A DNA stretch of 64,000 nt from NCBI RefSeq assembly GCF_014648855.1, contig NZ_BMRX01000002.1, forward strand, positions 310,001 through 374,000, read 5' to 3'. The stretch's first letter is position 1; each line of letters starts with the position of its first letter. Source of the DNA: Streptomyces parvulus (lineage in GTDB: Bacteria > Actinomycetota > Actinomycetes > Streptomycetales > Streptomycetaceae). Shown here piece after piece: positions 39,767 through 48,471 of this stretch. The position numbers were made by a program, and so were the translations under genes. The notes under the pieces were generated by a model, which was not told the origin of the DNA, searched no databases, and saw nothing but the letters and a program-made list of their open reading frames with translations.

Positions 39767-40966
39767 TCACACCTCCAGGCCGGGGTCCTCCCCGCCGGTG
39801 TCGCCGCCGTCGCCGCCGCTTCCGTACTCCGGCGACGTGGTGGCGAGCCCCAGGGCCTTGCGGGCGGTGACCGTGGTGTCGGCGACGACGAGGTCGTACC
39901 CCTTGCCGTAGTGCTCGTAGTAGGCGTCGGCGTCGGCGGCCTTCGCGGCCAGGGCCCACTCCTCGCGGGCCGCCTCCAGGTCCTCGACCAGCTCGGCGAC
40001 CGGACGGTCGGCCTCACCGGACCAGTCGTGCCGGCCGAGCATCGTGACCTCGCTCCGGAGCCCCTCCGCGACCTGGCCCGCCCAGATCCGGTAGCCGGCC
40101 AGGTCGTCCTCGACGGCCTCGGCCTCGGGCACCTCGTCCATCGCCCGGTTGAGGTGGCCCTCGGCCACCAGGTACGTGTGCTGGTCCCGGTCGAGCCCCG
40201 CGCCGTCGTTGCGGAGCGAACCGGTGAGCGTGGCGCCCTCGTCGGTGTTCCCGAACAGGCAGGTGATCTCCCGGTCGCCGGTCCGCCAGCTGTCGGAGGT
40301 CGGGGTCAGGTAGTACACGTCGACGTCGCCCGGCAGGGCCCACCGGTCCATGGCGTAGGTGTCCTGGAGCGCGTAGCAGCGTTCGTCCGCGGCCCGCGTG
40401 ATCTCCGCGTCGCCGGGGAAGGACCCGCCCGGCAGCTCGAAGGAGGCGAAGACCTCGCCGTCGTGCGCCTCCTCGCAGGGCACCTCGTCGACGTCGTACG
40501 TGACCCCCTGGAGGGAGCCGCTGGGGGTGGTGAAGCACTGGCCCGTCTCCAGGCCGTACGCCGTGCCCTCGCCCCGCGCGGCGTCCCGGAAGCCGTCCCA
40601 GAAGTCGTTCGCGGCGCCCGTGGTGAGCGACAGCGCCCACAGCGCCAGCCCCACGCAGGACAGCACGGAACCGGCCACGGCGAACCCCTTGCCGCGCTCG
40701 CCCCGCCGCTTGATCTGGCCCAGCGCGACCAGGCCGAGGACGAGTCCGACGGCGGGCACGAAGCACAGCACACCGAGCACGAACGCGGCGATGGCGAGCC
40801 CGTTGACGGACGGCCGCGCCGGGTACGCCCCGTGGGGCCCGTAGGGCTGCCCGGCCGGCGGGTACCCCCAGGCACCCTGGTACGGCTGCTGCGGGGGCGC
40901 CGGGTACGGCCCCTGGCCATAGGGTCCTTGGGGCCCCTGGGGCCCGGGCGGCGGCGGTATGGACAC
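39767..40966 (-). CDS. DUF4190-type membrane protein with extracytoplasmic domain
   Basis: 399 residues. A Pro/Gly/Tyr/Gln-rich N-terminus (about 1-55, with PYGQGPYPAPPQQPYQGAW) is followed by a two-helix DUF4190 unit (NGLAIAAFVLGVLCFVPAVGLVLGLVALGQIKRR... GFAVAGSVLSCVGLALWALSL) and an exported domain with Cys residues spaced as in septum-formation-like domains (GQCFTTPSG... VPCEEAHDGEVFASFELP... RCYALQ... ITCLFG). The tail is acidic and Gly-rich. The GTG at 40966 (VSIPPPPGPQGP) follows GGAGCACG. A structural or sensing role at the envelope is inferred. Confidence 0.78.
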   Translation of the reverse strand: MSIPPPPGPQGPQGPYGQGPYPAPPQQPYQGAWGYPPAGQPYGPHGAYPARPSVNGLAIAAFVLGVLCFVPAVGLVLGLVALGQIKRRGERGKGFAVAGSVLSCVGLALWALSLTTGAANDFWDGFRDAARGEGTAYGLETGQCFTTPSGSLQGVTYDVDEVPCEEAHDGEVFASFELPGGSFPGDAEITRAADERCYALQDTYAMDRWALPGDVDVYYLTPTSDSWRTGDREITCLFGNTDEGATLTGSLRNDGAGLDRDQHTYLVAEGHLNRAMDEVPEAEAVEDDLAGYRIWAGQVAEGLRSEVTMLGRHDWSGEADRPVAELVEDLEAAREEWALAAKAADADAYYEHYGKGYDLVVADTTVTARKALGLATTSPEYGSGGDGGDTGGEDPGLEV

Positions 40967-41084
40967 GTGTACCGTGCTCCTGTTTCGGACGGTGACGCGA
41001 AGGCGCCGCGGGACAGCGGCCGGACCTCGCGGTGCCCGGCCGATCACTGAGCGCATGGTAAGCGCGCGGCGGGGCGGGGGCGGT

Positions 41085-42287
41085 ATGCGGGTCGCGAACA
41101 CGACCGTCCGGGCGGTGAACGGCCTCACCGCCCGCTGGGCCGCAGGCGCGAAGGGCGGCACCGTGCTCTCCGCGCCCGGTGTCTGGCCCCTGCTCGCCCT
41201 CCTCGCGGACGGTGCGGCGGGCGCGGCGCGGTCGGAGCTGGCGGAGGCGTTGGGGGTGTCCGCGGACCGGGCGGCCGCGGCGGCCCGTGAACTGCTCGCC
41301 GGACTCGGCGCCGTGCGCGGCCTGGAGACGGCCCTCGGCCTGTGGACCGGACGCGCGCTGGAACCGCGCGGGGAGTGGACCGCCGGGCTGCCCGCCGGCG
41401 CCCATGGTGTCCTCACCGGCGACGCGGGGACCGACGGTCCGGCGCTGGACGGGTGGGCGGCGCGGCGCACCGGCGGCCTGATCGAGCGGATGCCGGTGGC
41501 GGTGACCCCGGAGACGGAGCTGGTGCTCGCGAGCGCGCTGGCCCTGCGCACCCGGTGGCTGAGGCCCTTCGACGAGACGTACCTCGCCCCGGAGTCCGGG
41601 CCCTGGCAGGGGCGTGAGCTGCGGGGACTGGAGCGGCAGAGCGTGCTGCTGGACCGGATCGGCGTCGCGGACACGCCCGGCGGCCACGTGACCGAGCTGA
41701 AGGTGCTCGGCGACACGGCCGTCGACGTCCACCTGCTGCTGGGCGAGGAGGGCATGGCGCCCGGTGGGGTGCTGGGGGCGGGTGTCGGCATCCTCGCGGA
41801 CGCCCGCCGGGTGACTCCGGGTTCGCGTCTGCCGTCCGGCGAGGTGGGGCCGGGGCTGGTCGTCGGGCGGGAGCGGACCATGACACCCCGGCCGCCGACG
41901 CTCGACGTGACGACGGTCGCGTACGGCGTCACCTCGGACCACGACCTCCTGGAGCACGCCGGGGTGTTCGGTCTGGGGGCGGCCGCTCTGCCCGTGCCCG
42001 GTCACTTCCCGGGCATCAGCGCGTATCCGCTGCGCGTCGACACGGCGCGGCAGTCCGCACTGGCGCGGTTCGACGCTTCGGGCTTCGAGGCCGCCGCGGT
42101 GACGGCGGTGGGCATGGTCGCGGCCGGTGTCCCCGAGTTGCGCTGGCTCAGCACCACCGTCCGGGCCGTCTTCGACCGGCCTTTCGGGTTTCTCGCCGTG
42201 CACCGGCACTCGCGGCTCGTCCTCGCGGCGGGCTGGGTCGACGACCCGGAGCCCTACCGCGAGGACGAGGGGGATCCGCCTCGGTGA
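41085..42287 (+). CDS. Serpin-family protein
   Basis: 400 residues, normal serpin length. C-terminal landmarks are the hinge GFEAAAVTAVGM, a reactive-centre loop near VAAGVPELRWLS, then VFDRPFGFLAVHRHSRLVLAAGWV, equivalent to the conserved DRPFLF strand. The small-residue hinge (EAAAVTAV) is the type required for inhibitory serpins. No signal peptide is evident, so it may act in the cytosol. The ATG at 41085 is preferred for the GGGGGCGG before it; an in-frame ATG at 41055 is the alternative. It is convergent with a secreted subtilase only 21 bases away. Confidence 0.82.
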   Translation: MRVANTTVRAVNGLTARWAAGAKGGTVLSAPGVWPLLALLADGAAGAARSELAEALGVSADRAAAAARELLAGLGAVRGLETALGLWTGRALEPRGEWTAGLPAGAHGVLTGDAGTDGPALDGWAARRTGGLIERMPVAVTPETELVLASALALRTRWLRPFDETYLAPESGPWQGRELRGLERQSVLLDRIGVADTPGGHVTELKVLGDTAVDVHLLLGEEGMAPGGVLGAGVGILADARRVTPGSRLPSGEVGPGLVVGRERTMTPRPPTLDVTTVAYGVTSDHDLLEHAGVFGLGAAALPVPGHFPGISAYPLRVDTARQSALARFDASGFEAAAVTAVGMVAAGVPELRWLSTTVRAVFDRPFGFLAVHRHSRLVLAAGWVDDPEPYREDEGDPPR

Positions 42288-42308
42288 TCCCGTGTCACCG
42301 GGGCCGTG

Positions 42309-43892
42309 TCACAGGCGCAGGCCCCAGGCGTCGATGCGGCCGGTGTCCAGCGACGCGTTGTCGCTGACCCGGAGCTTCCACGTGCCGTTGGCGCTCTCGG
42401 AGGAGGCGTTCACGGTGTACGTGGTGTCGATGTCGTCCGCGCTGCCGCCGGTGCCGTACGACTTCAGCGTGTACGCGGTGCCGTCCGGGGCGATCAGCTG
42501 GACCTGGAGGTCGCCGATGTAGCTGTGGACGATGCGGACCTGGACGGGCATCGCCGAGGGCGCGTTGCCGGCCTCGCCGGAGACGGTCACCGGGGACTCG
42601 ACGGTGGCGTTGTCCCGGATGGTGTAGTCGCCGGTGTTCTCGTAGAGGTCGCCGGTCGGCGGGGGCGTGGTGCCGCCGTCGCCGGTGTACAGGAGCCGGT
42701 TGGGCGAGCCGCTGCCCGGGTTCGTGACGACGCCGGTGGTGGCGGCGGACGTCAGGGCGGTGGCGACCTGCGCCGGGGTGGCCGTGGGGTTGGCGGCCAG
42801 GTGGAGCGCGGCGGCGCCGGCGACGTGCGGGCTGGCCATGGACGTGCCGGAGATGGTGTTGGTGGCCGAGTCGCCGCTGTTCCAGGCGGAGGTGATCGAG
42901 GAGCCCGGCGCGAACAGGTCCACCACGGAACCGTAGTTGGAGTAGCTCGCGCGGGCGTCGCCCGACGTGGTCGCGCCGACCGTGATCGCCTCGGTCACCC
43001 GGGCCGGGGACTTGGTGGAGGCGTTGGTGGACTCGTTGCCCGCCGCGACGACGAAGGTGACGCCGGAGGCGATGGCGTTGCGCACGGCGGTGTCGAGGGC
43101 GCTGTCGGCGCCGCCGCCGAGGGACATGTTGGCGACGGCGGGCTTGACCGCGTTGCGGGCGACCCAGTCGATTCCGGCGACGACCTGGGCGGTGGTGCCC
43201 GAGCCCGAGTTGTCGAGCACGCGGACGCCGACGATCTTCGCCTTCTTCGCCACGCCGTAGGCGCTGCCCGCGACGGTCCCGGCGACGTGGGTGCCGTGGC
43301 CGTGGCCGTCCTGGGCGGTGTTGTCGTTGTCGATGGCGTCGTAGCCGTAGGACGCGCGGCCGCCGAAGTCACTGTGCGTGATGCGGACGCCGGTGTCGAC
43401 GACGTACGCCGTCACGCCCTGTCCGGCGCTGTCCGGGTAGGTGTACGAGCTGTTCAGCGGGAGGTTGCGCTGGTCGACGCGGTCCAGGCCCCAGGAGGGC
43501 GGGTTGGGCTGGGTGCCGGTGACGTGGAAGGTGCGGTCCTGGACGACGGAGGCGACGGCCGGGTCGGCGGCGAACCGTTTCGCCTCGGTCTCGGAGGCCT
43601 CGACCGCGTAGCCGTTGAGGGCCTTGGTGTAGGTGCGCTCGATGTCGGCGCCGTACTTCTTCGCCAGCGCGCGGCCCTCCGCGGAGCCGGACGTCGCCTC
43701 GTCCGCCTTCAGGGTCACGATGTAGCTGCCGGCGACCGCGTTCGCCGCGTCCGCGTACTGGACGTGGCCCTCCGCCGCGGTGGCGGGGAGCGCGGAGACG
43801 AGGCTCGCGGCCAGGGCCGCGGTGGCCACGGCGCCGACGGCGGACAGTCTTCGCCGGGTGGTGCGAGGGGGGTTGTGACGCAGCACTGCCAT
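42309..43892 (-). CDS. Secreted subtilisin-like protease with P domain
   Basis: 527 residues. Signal peptide 1-40 (RRRLSAVGAVATAALAASLV... ATAA), inhibitor-I9 propeptide about 50-125, S8 catalytic domain with Asp166 (VVDTG), His199 (HGHGTHVAG), oxyanion Asn286 (AAGNES) and Ser351 (GTSMASPHVAG), a TTPPP linker near 408-413, and a C-terminal P/proprotein-convertase-like beta domain (about 415-527). An extracellular endopeptidase of the proteinase K/aqualysin-like group. ATG at 43892 follows GAGGAGG. Convergent with the serpin gene. Confidence 0.92.
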   Translation of the reverse strand: MAVLRHNPPRTTRRRLSAVGAVATAALAASLVSALPATAAEGHVQYADAANAVAGSYIVTLKADEATSGSAEGRALAKKYGADIERTYTKALNGYAVEASETEAKRFAADPAVASVVQDRTFHVTGTQPNPPSWGLDRVDQRNLPLNSSYTYPDSAGQGVTAYVVDTGVRITHSDFGGRASYGYDAIDNDNTAQDGHGHGTHVAGTVAGSAYGVAKKAKIVGVRVLDNSGSGTTAQVVAGIDWVARNAVKPAVANMSLGGGADSALDTAVRNAIASGVTFVVAAGNESTNASTKSPARVTEAITVGATTSGDARASYSNYGSVVDLFAPGSSITSAWNSGDSATNTISGTSMASPHVAGAAALHLAANPTATPAQVATALTSAATTGVVTNPGSGSPNRLLYTGDGGTTPPPTGDLYENTGDYTIRDNATVESPVTVSGEAGNAPSAMPVQVRIVHSYIGDLQVQLIAPDGTAYTLKSYGTGGSADDIDTTYTVNASSESANGTWKLRVSDNASLDTGRIDAWGLRL

Positions 43893-44128
43893 GTGAGGGG
43901 TCCTCCTCGGTCGGTGGTGCGTGGTGGGGTTCGTGCACGCCGAGCAGACCGCCCCCGGGGACCATTAGGTCATGGTCATGTCAATTTGGGGCGGCTTTTG
44001 GTGCGTCAGCCGAAAGATTGAGGCTTCCAGAGGAATTGCACAAGAGGCGTGCACGGATGTGCGCACCCCTGAATCGTTTGAGCGACACCCCGGTCCGCTC
44101 CGGGTCGACCCGCCGGGGCGACGCGCCG

Positions 44129-46372
44129 TCAGGACGGCGCGGTGCGCTCGTCGTCGACGCCCAGCCGGGCCTGCTCCTCCTCGACGATCCGCCGGGCCAG
44201 GTCCGTGTCCGACACGTCCACGGCGTCCGGCGTCGCCTCGGCCACCGCGCTGCGCCGGGCGTAGGCGTCGAACAGGCGGGTCTTGCGCTCCAGCAGCCGC
44301 ACCATCCGCTCGTCCACCCCGCCGGCGGCCAGCAGCCGGTGCACGCGCACGGGCCTGACCTGGCCCATGCGGTGGGCGCGCGCGACCGCCTGGTGCTCGA
44401 TGGTCGGCTTGATCTGCGGTTCGCACACGATCACCACGGACGCGGCCTGCATGTTGAGCCCGATCCCCGCCGCCTGGATCTGCGCCAGCAGCACCGCCGG
44501 ACCGGTCACGGCCGTGAACCCGTCGACCAGCGACTGCCTGCGGGCGGGCGGCACCGCGCCGGTGAGCGGACCGAACACGGGCCCGTACGGCCGCGGTTCG
44601 GCGCCGTCGGCGGCGGCCAGGTCGGCCTCGACCACGCGCAGGACGTCGCGGAAGTTGGAGAAGACCACGACCTTGAGCCCGTTCTCCCCGGCCTCCCGCA
44701 CGATCTCCCGGAGCCGGCCGAGCTTGGCGGACTTCTCCGGCCGGGCGTACGCCGCCCTGCGCATCGCCATGAAGTTCCCCTCGCGCACGGCCTCCCGGTA
44801 CGCGTCCTCGTCGGCGGCGCTCAGCTCCTCCCACTCGTCCGTGTGCTGGAGGCTGGGCAGTTCGGTGAGCACGTCCTCCTGGTTGCGGCGCAGGTAGACG
44901 GGGGCGACCGCCCGGCGGAAGGCCACCGAGCCGGTCAGCCCGGTGCCGTCCCCCAGCCGGTCGGCCACCTCCGGGTCGAGCATCCGGACCAGGTTGCGGA
45001 ACTCGGCGACCCGGTTCTCCATCGGCGTACCCGTCATGAACAGCACGCGCTCGCACCGCGCGGCCCACCGGTCGACCGCCTGCGACCGCAGGGCCTGCGG
45101 GTTCTTCACGGAGTGCGCCTCGTCGACGACGAGCATCGCGGGTGCGGGCGGCCGGTCCGGGCCGCCGCCCTCCGGCTCGCCGCCCGGGGGACCGCCCGCG
45201 TCGCCACCGGGGTCCGGGAACCCGCGCAGGGAGTCGAAGGTGGTCACGGCGACCCCGCCCCGCGCCCCCCAGTCGGCGAAGGCGTCCCGCCGGTCGGGGC
45301 CGTGCAGCGGGCGGACGGGCAGGGTGCTGCGGGCCTCGATCTCGCGCGTCCAGTTGACCAGGACGCTCGCCGGGCAGACGACCAGGAAGTGCGTGTGCCC
45401 GCCGGCCGCCAGGTGGGCCAGGGCCGCGATGGCCTGGATGGTCTTGCCGAGCCCCATCTCGTCGCCGAGGATCACCCGGCGCCGCGCGAGCGCGAAGCGC
45501 GCGCCGAACGCCTGGTAGCCGCGCAGGGAGACCCGGCGCCGGGAGTCGTCGAGCCGCAGTCCGCGCACCCGCTCGGCGATGTCGTCGGGCAGGAAGCCCT
45601 CGGCCGCCGCGGTGTCGGAGGTGTGTCCGGCGATCTCGCCCAGCACGCCGTAGTACTCGGCGGAGCGCAGTTCGAAGTCCGTCCAGGCCGCCAGGTCGCC
45701 GGCCGGTCCGCGCAGCAGGTCCACGGAGGCCTGGGCCAGCACTTCGGGCGTGCCGTCGCGCTCCGCCTCCTCGGTCAGGGAGCGGATCCCGGCGACGGCC
45801 TCCAGCGCGCGGGCCTTCCGCTCGCGCCCGGCCAGCAGCAGGCCGATCCGCCCGGCGGCGGGCCGGGCCTCGGCCAGCAGCGGGTCGAGCCGCCGGACCA
45901 GCCCGGCCGCCGTGTCGAGCGCGCGCCGTGCCTCCGGTCCCGCGCCGACCAGCACGTGCAGGGCCGCGACCAGGGCCGTCGTCCGCGGCTCGGGCCGGTC
46001 CACGTCCAGGTGCACGGCGGCCGCCTCCCCCGCGGCCTCCGCCAACTGCCGTGCGGCGGCGACGATCTGATCGACGGTGCGCTGGCCCACGCCGGGGATC
46101 TGCCGCAACCGGTAGGGGCCGGCGTCCAGTACCGCGCGGACGGTGGCGAGTCCGCTCTTCTCGACGGCCCCCAGCCGCAGCCGCCCGCCGGTGACGTCCT
46201 GCAACCGGGCCACCGGGATGGCGTCGAGGGCCTGTTCGACCGCCTCGTCGTGCAGCGGCTTCAGCGCCGCCCGGACCGCGTCGACGGCCCGCTCGTGGTC
46301 ACCGGCCAGCGAACGGGCCGCCTCGTGCAGCCGCGTGCCGCGGGCGACCGCCTCCCGCTCATCGCGCCCCAT
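44129..46372 (-). CDS. SNF2-family helicase with N-terminal helix-hairpin-helix
   Basis: 747 residues. About residues 85-115 contain a helix-hairpin-helix (YRLRQIPGVGQRTVDQIVAAA), a non-specific DNA-binding motif. The SNF2 motor follows: motif I DEMGLGKT, motif II VVDEAH, TGTPMEN, and the C-terminal lobe with GIGLNMQAASVVI and QAVARAHRMGQVRPV. It is a double-stranded-DNA translocase; the role (repair, remodelling or defence) is not shown by neighbours. A Gly/Pro/Glu-rich insert sits between motifs (about residues 410-425). Likely monocistronic. Confidence 0.88.
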   Translation of the reverse strand: MGRDEREAVARGTRLHEAARSLAGDHERAVDAVRAALKPLHDEAVEQALDAIPVARLQDVTGGRLRLGAVEKSGLATVRAVLDAGPYRLRQIPGVGQRTVDQIVAAARQLAEAAGEAAAVHLDVDRPEPRTTALVAALHVLVGAGPEARRALDTAAGLVRRLDPLLAEARPAAGRIGLLLAGRERKARALEAVAGIRSLTEEAERDGTPEVLAQASVDLLRGPAGDLAAWTDFELRSAEYYGVLGEIAGHTSDTAAAEGFLPDDIAERVRGLRLDDSRRRVSLRGYQAFGARFALARRRVILGDEMGLGKTIQAIAALAHLAAGGHTHFLVVCPASVLVNWTREIEARSTLPVRPLHGPDRRDAFADWGARGGVAVTTFDSLRGFPDPGGDAGGPPGGEPEGGGPDRPPAPAMLVVDEAHSVKNPQALRSQAVDRWAARCERVLFMTGTPMENRVAEFRNLVRMLDPEVADRLGDGTGLTGSVAFRRAVAPVYLRRNQEDVLTELPSLQHTDEWEELSAADEDAYREAVREGNFMAMRRAAYARPEKSAKLGRLREIVREAGENGLKVVVFSNFRDVLRVVEADLAAADGAEPRPYGPVFGPLTGAVPPARRQSLVDGFTAVTGPAVLLAQIQAAGIGLNMQAASVVIVCEPQIKPTIEHQAVARAHRMGQVRPVRVHRLLAAGGVDERMVRLLERKTRLFDAYARRSAVAEATPDAVDVSDTDLARRIVEEEQARLGVDDERTAPS

Positions 46373-46425
46373 CCGGTACCGCGCCCCCTCCCGGCCGTCC
46401 GGCGGCCGCTCCCCCGGTCGGCCCT

Positions 46426-47010
46426 TCAGCCGCTGTGCACATGCGCGCGTACCCCTTGCAGCCCGAAGAGGACGAGCAGTTCGACCGCGCCGCCGTCGGC
46501 GCTGCCCAGCCAGTGCGGCAGGGACGTGTCGAACTCGGCGGCCTCACCGGAGGAGAGCGTCAGGTCGCGCTCGCCGACCAGCAGCCGCAGCCGGCCGCTG
46601 AGCACGTACAGCCACTCGAAGCCCTCGTGCGTCTGCGGGGTCGGTTCGAGCGGCGCCGGCCGGCTCGGGATGATCATCTTGAACGCCTGGGTGCCGCCGG
46701 GCCGCCGGGAAAGGGGCACGAAGACCATCCCGAAGCGCCGGACGGGCTTCAGGTGGATCCGGGGGTCGCCCGTGCGCGGTGCGCCGACGAGGTCGTCCAG
46801 GGGGACGCCGTAGATCCGCGCGAGCGGGAGCAGGAGTTCCAGGGTGGCCCGGCGCCGGCCGCTCTCCAGCCGCGACAGGGTGCTCTCCGACACGCCGGTG
46901 GCCGTCGCGAGGTGGGCGAGGGTGATGCCCCGGTCCCGGCGCAGCGCGCGCAGCCTGGGGCCGACGGCGTCGAGCACGTCGTCGGTTCCGGCGTCCGTCG
47001 GGGCGTCCAT
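46426..47010 (-). CDS. XRE-family regulator with C-terminal cupin
   Basis: 194 residues. HTH_3 domain about 18-75 (LRALRRDRGITLAHLATATGVSESTLSRLESGRR) and a cupin fold about 110-190 (HEGFEWLYVLSGRLRLLVGERDLTLSSGEAAEFDTSLPHWLGS). Such regulators sense a small molecule through the cupin. AAGGTGG precedes the ATG at 47010. Divergent from a methyltransferase gene, with a palindromic site in the 99-base gap, so it probably represses both itself and the methyltransferase. Confidence 0.87.
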   Translation of the reverse strand: MDAPTDAGTDDVLDAVGPRLRALRRDRGITLAHLATATGVSESTLSRLESGRRRATLELLLPLARIYGVPLDDLVGAPRTGDPRIHLKPVRRFGMVFVPLSRRPGGTQAFKMIIPSRPAPLEPTPQTHEGFEWLYVLSGRLRLLVGERDLTLSSGEAAEFDTSLPHWLGSADGGAVELLVLFGLQGVRAHVHSG

Positions 47011-47018
47011 CCGGCCAC

Positions 47019-47035
47019 CTTGCCACAACGGCAAG
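47019..47035. promoter_or_regulatory. Palindromic operator between XRE-cupin and methyltransferase genes
   Basis: CTTGCC (47019-47024), spacer ACAAC, GGCAAG (47030-47035). It overlaps the region just upstream of the regulator's ribosome-binding site, in the short divergent gap. A likely target of the XRE regulator; binding is inferred. Confidence 0.6.
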
Positions 47036-47109
47036 TTTTCGTGCCAGCCGCCCGGGTGCGTGCCGAGACTGGCGGCATCACGACACACGCTGCCGAGCGA
47101 GGAGTTCCG

Positions 47110-47736
47110 ATGGACGCCACCGACGAGGTCACCTTCTGGGACGGGCTCTACGCGGCCCGGCCCGCCGCGGACGACGCGCCGCCCAACCGGCGGCTCGTCG
47201 AGTCGGTCGCCGACCTGCCGCCCGGCGATGCGCTGGACCTCGGGTGCGGCAACGGCGGCGACGCGCTGTGGCTCGCCCGCCGGGGCTGGCGGGTGACGGC
47301 CGTCGACATCTCGGCGGTGGCGACCGACCGGCTCGCCGCGCACGCCCGCGCACAGGATCTCGGCCACCTGGTCACCGCCGAACGGCACGACCTGGGCGCG
47401 TCCTTCCCGGAGGGCCGGTTCGACCTGGTCACCGCCCACTACCTGCACACGCCCTTCGGCCTGGACCGGGCGGCCCTCCTGCGCACGGCCGCGCACGCGC
47501 TGCGTCCGGGCGGACGGCTGCTGGTCGTCGACCACGGCTCGACCGCGCCGTGGTCGTGGGACCAGGACCCCGACGCCCGGTACCCCGGCCCCCGGGAGGT
47601 CGCGGCGGACATCGGCCTCGACTCGGCCGCTTTCCGGGTCGAACGGGCCGACTCCCCGCACCGCCGTGCGACGGGCCCCGGCGGGCGCACCGCCGAGGTC
47701 GTCGACCATGTACTGCTCGTGCGGCGCGACGCGTGA
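47110..47736 (+). CDS. Class I SAM-dependent methyltransferase
   Basis: 208 residues. N-terminal FWDGLYAARP then motif I ALDLGCGNGGDALWLARRGWRVTAVDIS and post-I HDLGASFPEGRFDLVTAHYLHTPF. The short, single-domain build and WDGLYAARP start resemble thiol/tellurite-type methyltransferases (TehB-like), but the substrate cannot be assigned. ATG at 47110 with GGAG just upstream. Paired with the divergent XRE-cupin regulator, which suggests induction by its substrate or a related compound. Confidence 0.85.
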   Translation: MDATDEVTFWDGLYAARPAADDAPPNRRLVESVADLPPGDALDLGCGNGGDALWLARRGWRVTAVDISAVATDRLAAHARAQDLGHLVTAERHDLGASFPEGRFDLVTAHYLHTPFGLDRAALLRTAAHALRPGGRLLVVDHGSTAPWSWDQDPDARYPGPREVAADIGLDSAAFRVERADSPHRRATGPGGRTAEVVDHVLLVRRDA

Positions 47737-47871
47737 GAGCGGCCGGGACCTGAGACCGAGGCCCGATCGACGGGGCGGTGAATGCCGGGGACCACTGCGT
47801 CGCAAGCCCCGCCCCACCCCGACCGGGCCGATCACCTTGCCCCCTCACCAAAGCCGACCAAGGAGGCCACC

Positions 47872-48372
47872 ATGCCCCCCGCCACCCGACGCGGCCGTCG
47901 CCGCGACACCCCGCCGCCGCGCACCGGTAGCAGCGAGGCCGAGACCCTGCGCGGCTTCCTCGACTACCTCCGCGCCTCGGTCGCCGGCAAGGTCGACGGC
48001 GCCCCCGAACCGCAGGTCCGTACGGCCGCGGTGGCCTCCGGCACCAATCTGCTCGGGCTGCTCCATCACCTCACCCAGGTCGAGCGCGCCCTCTTCCTCG
48101 GCGCGGAGGTCCGGGACTGGCAGGCCACCTTCCGGGCGGCGCCCGAGGACAGCGTCACCGACGTCGTGGCCCGCTACCGCGAAGCCGTCGAGCGGGCGAA
48201 CGCCGTCCTCGACGCGTGCACCGACCTCGCCGCGCCCCTTCCCCGCCACGCCCCCGGCAAGTCCGCGCCCAGCGTGCGCTGGGCCCTCACCCACATGACC
48301 GAGGAAACCGCCCGCCACGCGGGCCACGCGGACATCCTGCGCGAGTTGATCGACGGGGTCACGGGGAGGTGA
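47872..48372 (+). CDS. DinB/DUF664-like protein
   Basis: 166 residues. Four-helix-bundle pattern of the DinB superfamily: RGFLDYLRASVAGKVDG, LLGLLHHLTQVERALFLGA (His metal ligand), and MTEETARHAGHADILRELIDG (C-terminal His pair). Members include mycothiol- and bacillithiol-dependent transferases, so a link to mycothiol is possible since the host makes it. AAGGAGG lies before the ATG at 47872. Confidence 0.82.
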   Translation: MPPATRRGRRRDTPPPRTGSSEAETLRGFLDYLRASVAGKVDGAPEPQVRTAAVASGTNLLGLLHHLTQVERALFLGAEVRDWQATFRAAPEDSVTDVVARYREAVERANAVLDACTDLAAPLPRHAPGKSAPSVRWALTHMTEETARHAGHADILRELIDGVTGR

Positions 48373-48431
48373 GCGGGGAGGCGGGTACCGCGGGCGGACG
48401 GTGACGGGGCCCGCGGCCCGGCCGTCCTGCT

Positions 48432-48463
48432 TTCCGGCCTTCCGGCCTTCCGGCCTTCCGGCC
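48432..48463. repeat. Tandem 8-base repeat, four copies
   Basis: TTCCGGCC repeated four times exactly, between the convergent DinB-like and TetR genes. Each unit contains CCGG and GGCC, so the array may also fold. Such arrays vary in copy number between strains. Confidence 0.8.
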
Positions 48464-48471
48464 GTCAGGCC

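Noticed and set aside
47782..47871. Longer start of the DinB-like protein at 47782
   Set aside because: No ribosome-binding site is there, while the ATG at 47872 follows AAGGAGG at ideal spacing.
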